Part shown: piece by piece, positions 47,501 to 57,288 of the stretch
How the letters are laid out: every line of letters begins with the position of its first letter
How positions within the stretch are numbered: position 1 is the stretch's first letter
NCBI GenBank assembly: GCA_027886175.1
Contig: JAJNNQ010000023.1
Span: forward strand, 1,332,501 to 1,396,500
Reading direction: 5' to 3'
From: Phylloscopus collybita
Lineage: Eukaryota; Chordata; Aves; Passeriformes; Phylloscopidae
DNA length: 64,000 nucleotides
Translations under genes and position numbers: made by a program
Notes under the pieces: model-generated
The model's database searches: none
Told to the model about the DNA's origin: nothing
The model's input: only the letters and a program-made list of their open reading frames with translations

Positions 47501-49444
47501 TGCATTTTTCAGCAAATGGACTGCACTGCAGAACTGTGTAGGGCTCAGTGCTGATCCATGCTAGCACAGACACTGGAGAGGGAATCTCCTCACAGCACAG
47601 GTCCAGCCCAGATGTGCCCTGCAGTCAAAATCCTGCTCCCAGCACTGCTGACCTCTGTGGGCTTAGTGGAGAATGAATGGCCCCTGGAGCAAAAGTGCTG
47701 TGGAGCAGATCTGAACTGTACATTCTCACTTCTCACTCCCCTTGGACCTGCCAGGCAGCTGTGGGCACTTTCTCTTAAGCCTTCTCCATGTCCAAGAATA
47801 TTTTAACATCATCAGAGGACACAGGCAGACAGGCAGAGGGCGTGGGGCTCACACTGTGACCAAAGGCTTGGGCAGGTTTGGCCCAAGTGAAGATTTGATG
47901 GCTCACACAGCTCTGCTTGCTGGGCCTTGGCGCTGTCCCCAGGGAAGGGTTGCACAAGAAGCTGCAGAGGATAAGTTTTCAGTGAAGGAGGGGGTGGATC
48001 CAGGCTTGCAGAAAGTTTCTTTGGTTCATTTGCTGTCGACTGGGAAAGCCCAGCAGGTCCAGGCACTGCCCCTGCCCTGCAGCTCCTCTGGTGGAGCTGA
48101 AGTGGTGAGCAGGTCACTTCTCCAGGGCATGGGAGGAACTGAGCAGATCTGTGGGAAACACAGATCTGCTCCATCACCCTCAGGGATGGGGATTTCTGCA
48201 CTTTCTGCATCCCTGAGGGATTCAGTCAGGGGAATCATCCAACAGGGACGTGGTCTGAGAGGAAAAACCATGAGACAATAGCAGTGGTGCATGTCCTGGC
48301 AGCCCAGGGAGGTCTCAGAGGAGAAAAAACCTCTTGTTCTGGGCACAGGGGCAAGTGGTCACCGCTGCCTCGTGCCTTGCCAAACCTGCCATGGAGAACC
48401 AGGCAGGATTCCTGCAGAGCTTGTGCACAGCAGGATTTGAACAAGCCAGTGCAAATGTTCACGGGGTATTCTCCCCCAGGAATCCAGAGCTGCTCCTGCT
48501 GCCCTGAGCACTGTAAACACCAGCCCAAAACACACCGAGTCCCTGTTTAGTGAGATGGTTTTATCAGCAGCATTCCTGCAAGCAGAAGCCCAGGAATACA
48601 AACACCCCACAACAAACACGTGAAGAATTTGATAAGGCTGAGCTGCATCTCTGAACATCTCTCTCCTGGCTTTTCTCTTTGTGCATTTAAAGTTTTATGG
48701 TGGCTCACGATTGCTCAAGAGCAAATAAAACCTATTTATTTATTAATCCTGCAGAGATGCCTCAGGGCCAGCTGCTGTAGATGCTCCATCTCCTGTTTTC
48801 CTGGTTTTTTTTGGGGTTGCTGAGGGGCATTTGTGGGACAGCAGTGGCACTGAGCATTCCTGTCCCTATCTTAGATCCCAGAGGAAGGCTCAGGAGATGT
48901 TGGTGTAGCTCCAGGGAGTGGCAGATCCTACCTCTGGTATTTCTGGTACACACCTTGGCTGCAACCTCACTCCTGGAAACTGAGAAAAAAAAAAAATAAA
49001 AAAAAAAATAAAAGTGGTCCAGGAACTTGCTTGAAATATGGAGACCTGAGCTGTGAAGGGGATTGCTAAGACCTGATCAGTGAATTTTTCAGTTTAGGAG
49101 TTTTCCAGCCAAAAAAAAAAATTAGTTTTCTGGAAGATGAGCCTGCTGAAGCCAAAATTGTTTCTCAGGGAGATGAAGTTTTTCCCCACTTCTAAAAATA
49201 ATTTTTAATTTCGATGGTTCAGTTGATTTTTTTTTTTCTCCTTAAGAAAAAAAAAAGTTAAAAACGTTTTTTTAAAAAAATAAAAATATTTTAGAATTCT
49301 TCAATTATCTGCCCTAGGAGGACAGGCTCCAAAGAGTCTGTGGTGTGTGTGGGCACTGCAGTGGCTGCCTGGGGGACAGGGGAGCAGGGAAAGGGGACAT
49401 GGAGGAGCATGGTGAGGGGTGAGGAGCCACCTGTCCAGCTGTGC
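47501..49444. other. Unique non-coding; A/T-rich tracts near 49 kb
   Basis: No gene is seen. From 48984 to 49013 and 49225-49300 there are long A-rich and T-rich runs without an attached element. Confidence 0.5.
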
Positions 49445-49449
49445 TGCTC

Positions 49450-49546
49450 CATCCATCTTTCTGGTGAGATGGGGCTGTCACTTGCCCAAAGAAGCACAAC
49501 CTGATTTTGCAGAATTTTTATGAGTTTTTGTGATGCATTTTGACCA
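49450..49546 (+). repeat. Unclassified dispersed repeat, copy 1
   Basis: About 95 bases starting CCATCCATCTTTCTGGTGAG and ending 'TTTTTGTGATGCATTTTGA' recur at 51918-52012 in the same orientation with only a few differences. I do not recognise the family. No octamer, LTR termini or poly(A) is visible. The ends of similarity are sharp to within about ten bases. Confidence 0.75.
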
Positions 49547-49614
49547 CATGTGCTGCTCCATTACCTCCTCAGGAGGGAGGAGTGGGAGGTAGGCAGCATC
49601 CAAAGGTCCCTTGT

Positions 49615-50090
49615 GTCCTGTCCCTGTCCCAGCCCCTCAGGAGGAGCTGCAGCCCCAGGGAGGTCTGACCTCAGTGTCCTCTGCTCCAGCTGAAAAACCC
49701 AAGTGCCCTCAGGTCCTCCTCAAGGTGTGGCCCCTCAAGGGCCTTCACCACCTTCGTGTCCCTCATTCTGATGCTCTCTTGAGGTCCTTCTTGGGTTGTG
49801 GCACCCAAAACTGCCCCAGCACTCGAGGTGAGGCTGCCCCAGTCCAGAACAGTGGGACAATCCCCTCTGGGCCTGATCCCCCCCAGGACACAGATGTTCC
49901 TCTTGGCTCAGAACCAGCTGGCCATGGACCAGCCCCTCAGGTTGCTTCCCACAGCTGCTCTCCAGCCTCTCCTTCCCCAGTCTGAACCTACATCCAGCAC
50001 TGCCCTGCCCCAGTGCAACCTGGCATTTCTCTTTGTTAAACTTCACCTGCTTGGTGGAATCAACCAAGTCCCACCTGGAAAGCAAATCTG
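49615..50090 (-). mobile_element. CR1 LINE, minus strand, ORF2 end region
   Basis: In the minus direction it covers the end of the reverse-transcriptase frame (the complement of 'AACCTGGCATTTCTCTTTGT' near 50020) and the following untranslated part ('CTCAAGGGCCTTCACCACCT' and 'CCCAAAACTGCCCCAGCACT' on the plus strand). The terminal 3' UTR is missing or too diverged to see. No intact coding frame. Confidence 0.8.
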
Positions 50091-51917
50091 AGCCTCATCC
50101 ATGCTGCACAGAAAGCAAGGAGGCTGCTCCTTCCAAACCAGGCATGTCCTCCAGAGGATCCCCATGATGTACCACGAGAGCCCAGCCTGATGAATTTAAA
50201 ATTTACAGGCAGGGAAGAGATGGAACACGACCTGCACTGTGTGCAGCCTTGCAGTTGGTGTGCTGGCAGCAGCGGTCGATGGGAGATGCTCTGAGGCTCA
50301 AAAGCTGTGTCTCAGCTTTGTAAATACAATCAGTTCAGCCTAAACGAGGGAACAGCGTGGAATGCTCTGAGGCCAAATTTCCCTCCAGGAAAAGAACAAA
50401 AACCCCACCAAGTGAGCCAGTGGTGCCTGAGTGTGCTGTGAAGCTTGTGTCTGCGGGGTCACAGCGTGACCTCCTGGCTCAGACACCAGCACCCCGGCAC
50501 ACTCACTGCAAATTAAAATGTTGCATATGCTCCCAGTGTAAAGGGGGGGGTTACACACAGAGCCTGCAAAAAGCCCTCCTGAAAGACTTTTGCCTCTGCT
50601 GGTGGTCTTGCAGCTCCGACACTGGGTGTCTGGCTCGGGCTCTTTGTTTTTGAAAAACATTAATAATCATAATCCATATAAAACTGTCATATTGGTTCAA
50701 CATGTACGTCACCAAAGCCCTGACTAATTTATCAAAGATTTAGTGTTGGGTTGAACAAAGTCTCATTTTTTGTAAGCAGATGCAGTTTGCTGGATTGTCC
50801 TGTCATCACCCCCCCGGTCCCGCTGGAAAGATGCATCCTATCAGCGACTTCAAGAAGTTTAAAAAAAAAAAGTTTCGTTTTCAAGCAGCAATGTAAACAC
50901 TTATTGAATGTTCCACGCCAGTTGTGAATTCAATAAAGAGTTTAGGGGCTCACGCTGCTTGTGTCAAAGTGGGTCTGCATCTGGGTGGGTGATCACAGTG
51001 GGGAAAGGAGACCTCGAGCTGCTCAAGGGAGCTGAGGTGCTGAAGCAGACGTGGCAGATGGAATTGTCTGCCCAAAGATGCCTGGGCTGCCTGGCTGCCT
51101 GCAGGGCTGTCTGCAGGGGCAGTGGCAGCATGCCAGGCTTTGGCAGCAATCACTGGGCTCAGGAGATGAGGGAAGGGCGATGGGGAGCACGCAGCAGAAG
51201 AAGGGAAGGGCTGGTGGCAAGGGCTGGGTCTGCCTTGTGTTTCTGGGCCCTGGGTACAGACACAGCCTGTCCCAGGGATGCAGTTGGGCACAGCTTTGTG
51301 CTCCTTGCAAAGGGAGGAAGTGACACAGGGACCTCCCTCCTGGGCAGTGCAGCCACGCCGTGGGCAGCCAGCGTGGAATGTGCCAGCAGTGAAACTCAGA
51401 GAGAGGCAGGACAGACGGACACAGGGGCTGAGCTGCAGCTGCTGGGACAGGAAAAGCTGGAGCAGGTGGGGCTGACAGCGAGGTGGATGAGAAAGCAGAT
51501 GGCAAAACCCCTGCTGGTGCAGGCTGGGGAGAGGGGTGTGAGGGTCCTGGCTCACACGGTCTGGAGGAGATGGTATCGTGTGCAGTGCACTGTTCCTACT
51601 TCCTTATACAGTAAATTGGTAACTTTTTTTTTTTGTATTAAATCAGATTTTATCACTGAATCAATCTTACACTTTTCTATTCTTGTTCTCTACAAATGAC
51701 CTTTTTTAGCTCTCCTCAGCTCTTTCCTGATGGGACTCATTATGAGCTGGTGCTGATCCTTAGAGGCGTTCACTTTCACTCAGCATCTGGAGATTTTTCA
51801 GACAATGCTCTGTTGAAATGGTCCCTGCAGCTTTCCTCTGATGTGCTCAGTATCACAACCCCTCCTGGGCCATCTGCCTGCATCCCACAGACGTGTTTGG
51901 TGTAAACTGAATCCTTT
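50091..51917. other. Unique non-coding; AT-rich 50655-50900
   Basis: No exon is recognised. The 263-codon frame at 50908-51699 has no domain and atypical composition. Bases 50655-50900 are AT-rich and repeat-free. Confidence 0.5.
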
Positions 51918-52012
51918 CCATCCATCTTTCTGGTGAGATGGGGCTGTCACCTGCCCAAAGAAGCACAAACCTGATTTTGCAGAATTTTTAAGAGTTTTTG
52001 TGATGCATTTCA
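51918..52012 (+). repeat. Unclassified dispersed repeat, copy 2
   Basis: Direct-orientation copy of 49450-49546. Compared with copy 1 it has C for T in CACCTGCCC, one extra A in 'GCACAAACC' and A for T in 'TTTTTAAGAG'. Confidence 0.75.
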
Positions 52013-52665
52013 ATCACAAACCCCACGTAAACTTTGGAGTAGGTGATGTGGTAATAAACCCCAACTCCTCCATCCTCCAAAAACTCTCAACATTTTGTAC
52101 CTAACGTGGCTGAATCCTTCCTAAAGCCTTTAGCTCTGGTGGGTGCTAATCATAAGTTTGATGTCAGAGAACACGTTTTGCACGTGCATTTCACTTTGCA
52201 GGGTGTTTGTGCACTCCCTGGTGTAAAAACTGACTGATGTTTGCTCTTTTCATTTGCTGGCTGCATCACATAATTAGCAGCCTCCTCTGGTTTGTGTGGA
52301 GTTATTCCTGTCATTTATTCCAGTTTTCTCAGCAAACCAGAGTCATGCAGGGGAAGACTGTTCTCATTGTGGGTCTCTGGCAGTTCAAGAGCTCTCTCAC
52401 AGGGGTTCCCCAGGGCTGTGTGTTTTGAAGACACGCTTTCTGCAAATATTCTCTGCCCATGGGTGGAAAATTTCTTCAAAAAAGTAGTCAGGTGTCCAGT
52501 ATCAAGGAGAATCAAGCAGCCAATAGGGAATCCTATGGTTTTCCCATGCAAACTCTCAGTAATTAGCTGTTTGTGGTCTGATCACTTCACAAATGCCAGT
52601 CTCCATTCACTGTTCCCCAGACTGCTTCGGGAATTTGTTCCTTACCCGTTCCTCTTCCCTTCCAG
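52013..52665. other. Non-coding sequence upstream of the candidate exon
   Basis: No repeat is recognised. It ends in a strong polypyrimidine tract and acceptor, 'CCGTTCCTCTTCCCTTCCAG', at 52665. Confidence 0.5.
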
Positions 52666-52876
52666 AGCTCACCTTCCTCTCCCTGAGCACCCAAAGTGGA
52701 GCAGCCAGACCCTGGAGCGGTCCCTGCAGGCACGGTGATGAATGGTGTGATCAAACAGGACCACAAAACCGTGCCAGCTGGGAATGAAGAGGAAAAGGCA
52801 CCCAAGGAAAAACCTGCCAGTGAAGTGAGGGATGGCACCAAGCTCCAGCCCCCGCCCTTCGCCGAGCGCAAGAACG
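52666..52876 (+). CDS. Candidate exon with likely start codon, unrecognised
   Basis: A strong acceptor ends at 52665 and a consensus donor, ACG|GTGAGT, starts at 52877. The only frame open to the donor has a TGA at 52684-52686, so with this acceptor translation would start at ATG 52738 (G at -3), giving 46 codons and a phase-1 intron. The peptide starts MNGVIKQDHK and ends PPPFAERKN, is rich in K, E and P, and looks disordered. Weaker acceptors inside (AG at 52709 or 52729) would make it an internal exon with the frame open upstream. CpGs are enriched in its last 40 bases compared with the flanks. I do not recognise the protein. A tandem repeat starts five bases into the following intron. Confidence 0.5.
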
Positions 52877-52881
52877 GTGAG

Positions 52882-53379
52882 TTCCTCACCTGCTGCTGGC
52901 AGGAATGGGGATGGAGAAGGGATCCAGGCTGATTTAGCTCCTCTTGTGTGTGCTGGGTTTCTGGTTCCTCACCTGCTGCTGGCAGGAATGGGCATGGAGA
53001 AGGGATCCAGGCTGATTTAGCATCTCTTGTGTGTGCTGGGTTTCTGGTTCCTCACCTGCTGCTGGCAGGAATGGGCATGGAGAAGGGATCCAGGCTGATT
53101 TAGCATCTCTTGTGTGTGCTGGGTTTCTGGTTCCTCACCTGCTGCTGGCAGGAATGGGGATGGAGAAGGGATCCAGGCTGATTTAGCATCTCTTGTGTGT
53201 GCTGGGTTTCTGGTTCCTCACCTGCTGCTGGCAGGAATGGGCATGGAGAAGGGATCCAGGCTGATTTAGCATCTCTTGTGTGTGCTGGGTTTCTGGTTCC
53301 TCACCTGCTGCTGGCAGGAATGGGGATGGAGAAGGGATCCAGGCTGATTTAGCTCCTCTTGTGTGTGCTGGGTTTCTGA
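52882..53379. repeat. 83-bp minisatellite, six copies, in a splice-donor flank
   Basis: The anchor TTCCTCACCTGC starts at 52882, 52965, 53048, 53131, 53214 and 53297, exactly 83 apart. Copies 1, 4 and 6 have GGGGATGG where 2, 3 and 5 have GGGCATGG; copies 1 and 6 have AGCTCCTC where 2-5 have AGCATCTC. So the outer copies are most alike and the inner ones were amplified later. Each copy contains CTGCTGCTGGCAGG, a weak acceptor-like word. Confidence 0.97.
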
Positions 53380-54557
53380 TTCACTGCTGTTTTTTTCACG
53401 TGTGGTGCTTTTGAGGGTGTTTGCCATCCAAAGCCTTGCTGTCAGAGGGCAGGATTTTAAGGTTTTAATGGAAGTGGCGCCTGATCTTAGTGTTTCTGGG
53501 GCAGACTTGAATGCTGTTGTCAGCTTTGAGGCGTGTTCTTTGTGATCCAAGTGCTTGGTGTGACCTTGGAATGGCTGAAATGTGGAATTACAGTGCCTTA
53601 GGAAGAGGTCGGTGTCCTGGTCACACCAGTGGAATTTCTGGGGAATTAGGGCCATGTGAAGTTGATCAGTGGAGAAGAAATGGGAAGGGTGTTGGATTTG
53701 CCAAGGACCCAATAGACTTCTCTACTCTGCTCTCACCCAGTACTGGTCTCACCAAGACCAGAAAACCTGGTCTTCACCAAAACTGCTTCAGATTCATTAA
53801 CAGAGAGCAGAACTTGGCCCAGGCCTGTGCAAGGGTCATTTGCTACTCCTGCTGGCAGATACTGCTCTGAGTTTCAGTGGAGATCTGTTGGTAGAAAGCT
53901 GATGGACAGCAAAACCCCACAACTGAGCCTGTGCAAATCATGCTTAGGCTGAGGGGTTGTTTGCCATTTCTTTCAGGCAACAGCATAATATATGAAATGA
54001 AGAAAATTCCTTTTGTGCACTCTAAGGCTTTCAACATCAAGTCCTCAAAACATCATGCAATGTGAAAGTGCAGCCCAAAGGCACTATTTTTGCTTTGTGT
54101 CTTTGATTGTTTGCATTATTGTACGGGACCCAATTTTTCTCGATCGCTATAAATCAGAAATAATCCAAATGATGTCATCATGGCAATGGTCGGGTGTCAG
54201 GCTGGAGTAAAACAGCAGAGAGTCAGACTCAGTCACTCCAGAGGGCTCCTCTTTCCTACAGCCCCAAAGTGTACCTAAGATAACACAGTAACAACAGGGG
54301 CTTGTAAAGGGACAAGCTGTACAGTGATGTTAAAAAAAAAAAATAAATCGTATTTTCTCTGTAGATTTCACATCCTCACTTTTTTGTATCCGTTTTCCAC
54401 ACCTTTTTTGTTATTATGGGAAGGCAAAGAAAGAAACATCTCCAGGTGCCCACAGGCTGCCAGCACAACCTGCAGAAGAGGTGCAGGTAGTGACTGCCCC
54501 AAGCCCTGCAGCAGTGCCAGCACCTGCAGTGTTGGGGAGGATGAAGTAGCTAGGCCC
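53380..54557. other. Unique non-coding; AT-leaning block 53940-54200
   Basis: No exon is recognised. Bases 53940-54200 are AT-leaning, repeat-free and contain a CGATCG and TGATGTCATCA-like (CRE-like) words, a candidate regulatory block only. Confidence 0.45.
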
Positions 54558-55122
54558 TGCAGAGATGATTTATTAGTAAAAGATTCTAAAAGTATGAAAC
54601 CCACAAGAGGAATAGAATTAAAAGCAAAATTTGAACTGTAAGTTGCTGGACAGGAAGAAGGTGATTAGACAGCTGAAAGGGCTTGGCTGGGTGAGTCAGT
54701 GACACCCCTGCCAGGACAAAAGGATGAATAAAAGGTTGGACCTTCTCAGGTATCAGGGATAAGGTGGGTTTCACAGGTTTTGGTCTGTAGAGTAGTATTG
54801 TAATGTTGTAGTTCCCATAGGCTGTATGTAGATTCTGTAGGTTTTGTATCTAGAGGTGATTGGTTAATGCTCATTAGAATATTCACGATAGAAGGGGTTA
54901 AAATGGAATGGAACAAGGAGCTCGGCCTCTTTGCGCCCTCTCTTGTCGCCCTGCTCTCTTTGCGTGCCTTCCCTTGGACCCTCTTGGACTTTGCACTGGA
55001 TCCCTGGACCCTTCCCCAGTCAGGCTGCCTTCCCACGACCAATAAAGCACGTGTTCCAAAGAGTATCCTGATCTTCAGATCATCTCTCTCGCCAGACAGC
55101 CAGCGTGCTTTCTAATACTGCA
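54558..55122 (+). mobile_element. Solo LTR, second family, copy 2
   Basis: Full-length relative of 31628-32166 in the same orientation. It starts TGCAGAGATG, has AATAAA at 55041-55046 and ends near AATACTGCA, giving the expected TG...CA termini. No target-site duplication could be identified and no viral coding sequence adjoins. Confidence 0.88.
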
Positions 55123-56681
55123 GGACACAATGCCTGGCAGCTGTCCCCAGGGTTGGTGGCCCACCAGGACACAGCTCCACCCCTGCAGCCCCTCCACTCT
55201 GGGCTGTTTGCCCTGTCTAAGTGAGAAGAGCCCCCCACAGTCTGGGCACCCCTCCAGCCCTTTGCTCTGCTCCCTTTCCCCTCCTTTAGCAGGTTCAGGC
55301 AGCACAGGGGCTGGGCTCTTCCTGCCCTCCCCGTTTGGGAACAGCCGGCTCCCTTCATCTCACATCATCTCGGGAGCTGGCGGGCCTGCCGAGTGTCACA
55401 CACGTCATGTGGCACCTGGGCCTGCCTTTGATGTCACATTCCGTGGTGGGACAGCTCCTGCAGGGCCAGTGGAGCAGCCTGGTGAGCTGGGGATGAGGTG
55501 GGGACATCCCACAGCCCCCCAGGCTGCCCTCCACAGAGCCCTACAGCAGATTTGTCCCTGCCAAGGACAGAGCCTCCCAGTCCCCCCTCAGGGCCATTTG
55601 TTGGGATGTCACAACAAGGAGCTTCCACCCCATCCCTCGGTGTGGGGTCAGCGGTTGGGAGTGACTTGGGGACAAAACAAGGCATCAGTGTCTCCTCATA
55701 GCCCACCCTCATGAAGGGCCACCCCACGGCGGTGTTCAGCACTCCCACCTTCATCCCACACACAGAGGGGACAGCAGGGACCCCTGCCCATCCAAGATGG
55801 TGCCACTGAAGGACACAATGCCAGGGAGTCAGTTGGGTGAAGTGGAAGAAGCTTCCATCTGTCGTCTTCAGGAATCTTCCAGGGCGTGTAAGGAGAAGCA
55901 AATGCAAGGTGTGTCACCCCCCCAGGTGTACAGGTGTGCACAGCTGAGCCAGGCAGGATCTTCCCTTTGTTCCATGTTCTTTCCACCCATTGAAAAAGGG
56001 TGGGCACCAGACAGACAGACAGACAGACATCTGTCAAGGGCACAGCTCCTCAGTGACAACCAGCTCCTGCCCAAGCCTGAACTTTCAAACCGCCGTCTTT
56101 ATTTGACTTAACTTTGATTTAATAAAAACAGTCTAGCTAGAATATTTTTAAATGGGAAAATAGTCTTTTTAACTCTAGCATTATTCAAAAATGGCTGAGG
56201 GGATTTCATTTAAATTTGTAAAAATAAATCACCTTTGAGCAAGCAGAAAGCCCGTTTGGCAGGGCCTACAAAATCCCGGCACTGCGTGCGTAAGTCCTGG
56301 AACGTGGGGACTGTGAGCTCTACAAAAAGCAGGAACTCTGACCTCTGTCTGCCCAGTGTACCCCCAGGCCCAGCCCTGTGGGATGGAACACTGCCAGGCT
56401 GCCCTCTTATAATGATTGTGCCCAGTCCCACAGCCCTTCTATGCCCAAGGACATGGTCTCCTCCTAAGCTCTGGTCTACACTGGGTTGAGCCAGGCAGAG
56501 CTGTGAACTGCTGTCTTAGGAGAGGCTCAGGAGAGGCTCAGGAGAGGCTCTGGGTCTTCCTAAAGTCACAGTGCTGCTGGGTTTGGAGGTGAGGTCCAGA
56601 CCTCCCACACTCCCCATTGTGCATGACCTTGTCTGGGCACTGGGTCCATGGGCTCCTGCATCCTGCCTTGGACCTCAGCGT
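55123..56681. other. Unique non-coding with small simple repeats
   Basis: No gene is recognised. (CAGA)5 lies at 56009-56029, and AGGAGAGGCTC occurs three times in tandem at about 56519-56551. Bases 56090-56240 are AT-rich. Confidence 0.5.
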
Positions 56682-57288
56682 GGTGACCCCATCTCTGAAC
56701 CATTGCTCTGCATGGTGACCCCATCTCTGAACCACTGCTCTGCATGGTGACCCCATCTCTGAACCATTGTTCTGCATGGTGACCCCATCTCTGAACCACT
56801 GCTCTGCATGGTGACCCCATCTCTGAACCACTGCTCTGCATGGTGACCCCATCTCTGAACCATTGTTCTGCATGGTGACCCCATCTCTGAACCACTGCTC
56901 TGCATGGTGACCCCATCTCTGAACCATTGTTCTGCATGGTGACCCCATCTCTGAACCGCTGCTCTGCATGGTGACCCCATCTCTGAACCACTGCTCTGCA
57001 TGGTGACCCCATCTCTGAACCATTGTTCTGCATGGTGACCCCATCTCTGAACCACTGCTCTGCATGGTGACCCCATCTCTGAACCACTGCTCTGCATGGT
57101 GACCCCATCTCTGAACCATTGTTCTGCATGGTGACCCCATCTCTGAACCACTGCTCTGCATGGTGACCCCATCTCTGAACCACTGCTCTGCATGGTGACC
57201 CCATCTCTGAACCATTGCTCTGCATGGTCACCCCATCTCTGAACCATTGTTCTGCATGGTGACCCCATCTCTGAACCGCTGCTCTGCT
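56682..57288. repeat. 32-bp minisatellite, 19 copies
   Basis: Unit GGTGACCCCATCTCTGAACC plus a 12-base variable end (ATTGCTCTGCAT, ACTGCTCTGCAT, ATTGTTCTGCAT or GCTGCTCTGCAT). Along the array the variants often follow a T-C-C order, giving a 96-bp trimeric period. Because 32 is not a multiple of three, all three minus-strand frames show the same 32-residue periodic peptide in turn and stay open for 220-247 codons. This reflects a stop-free unit, not a gene. Confidence 0.97.

Noticed and set aside
50908..51699. 263-codon open frame, plus strand
   Set aside because: No domain, unusual composition and no splice or promoter evidence.
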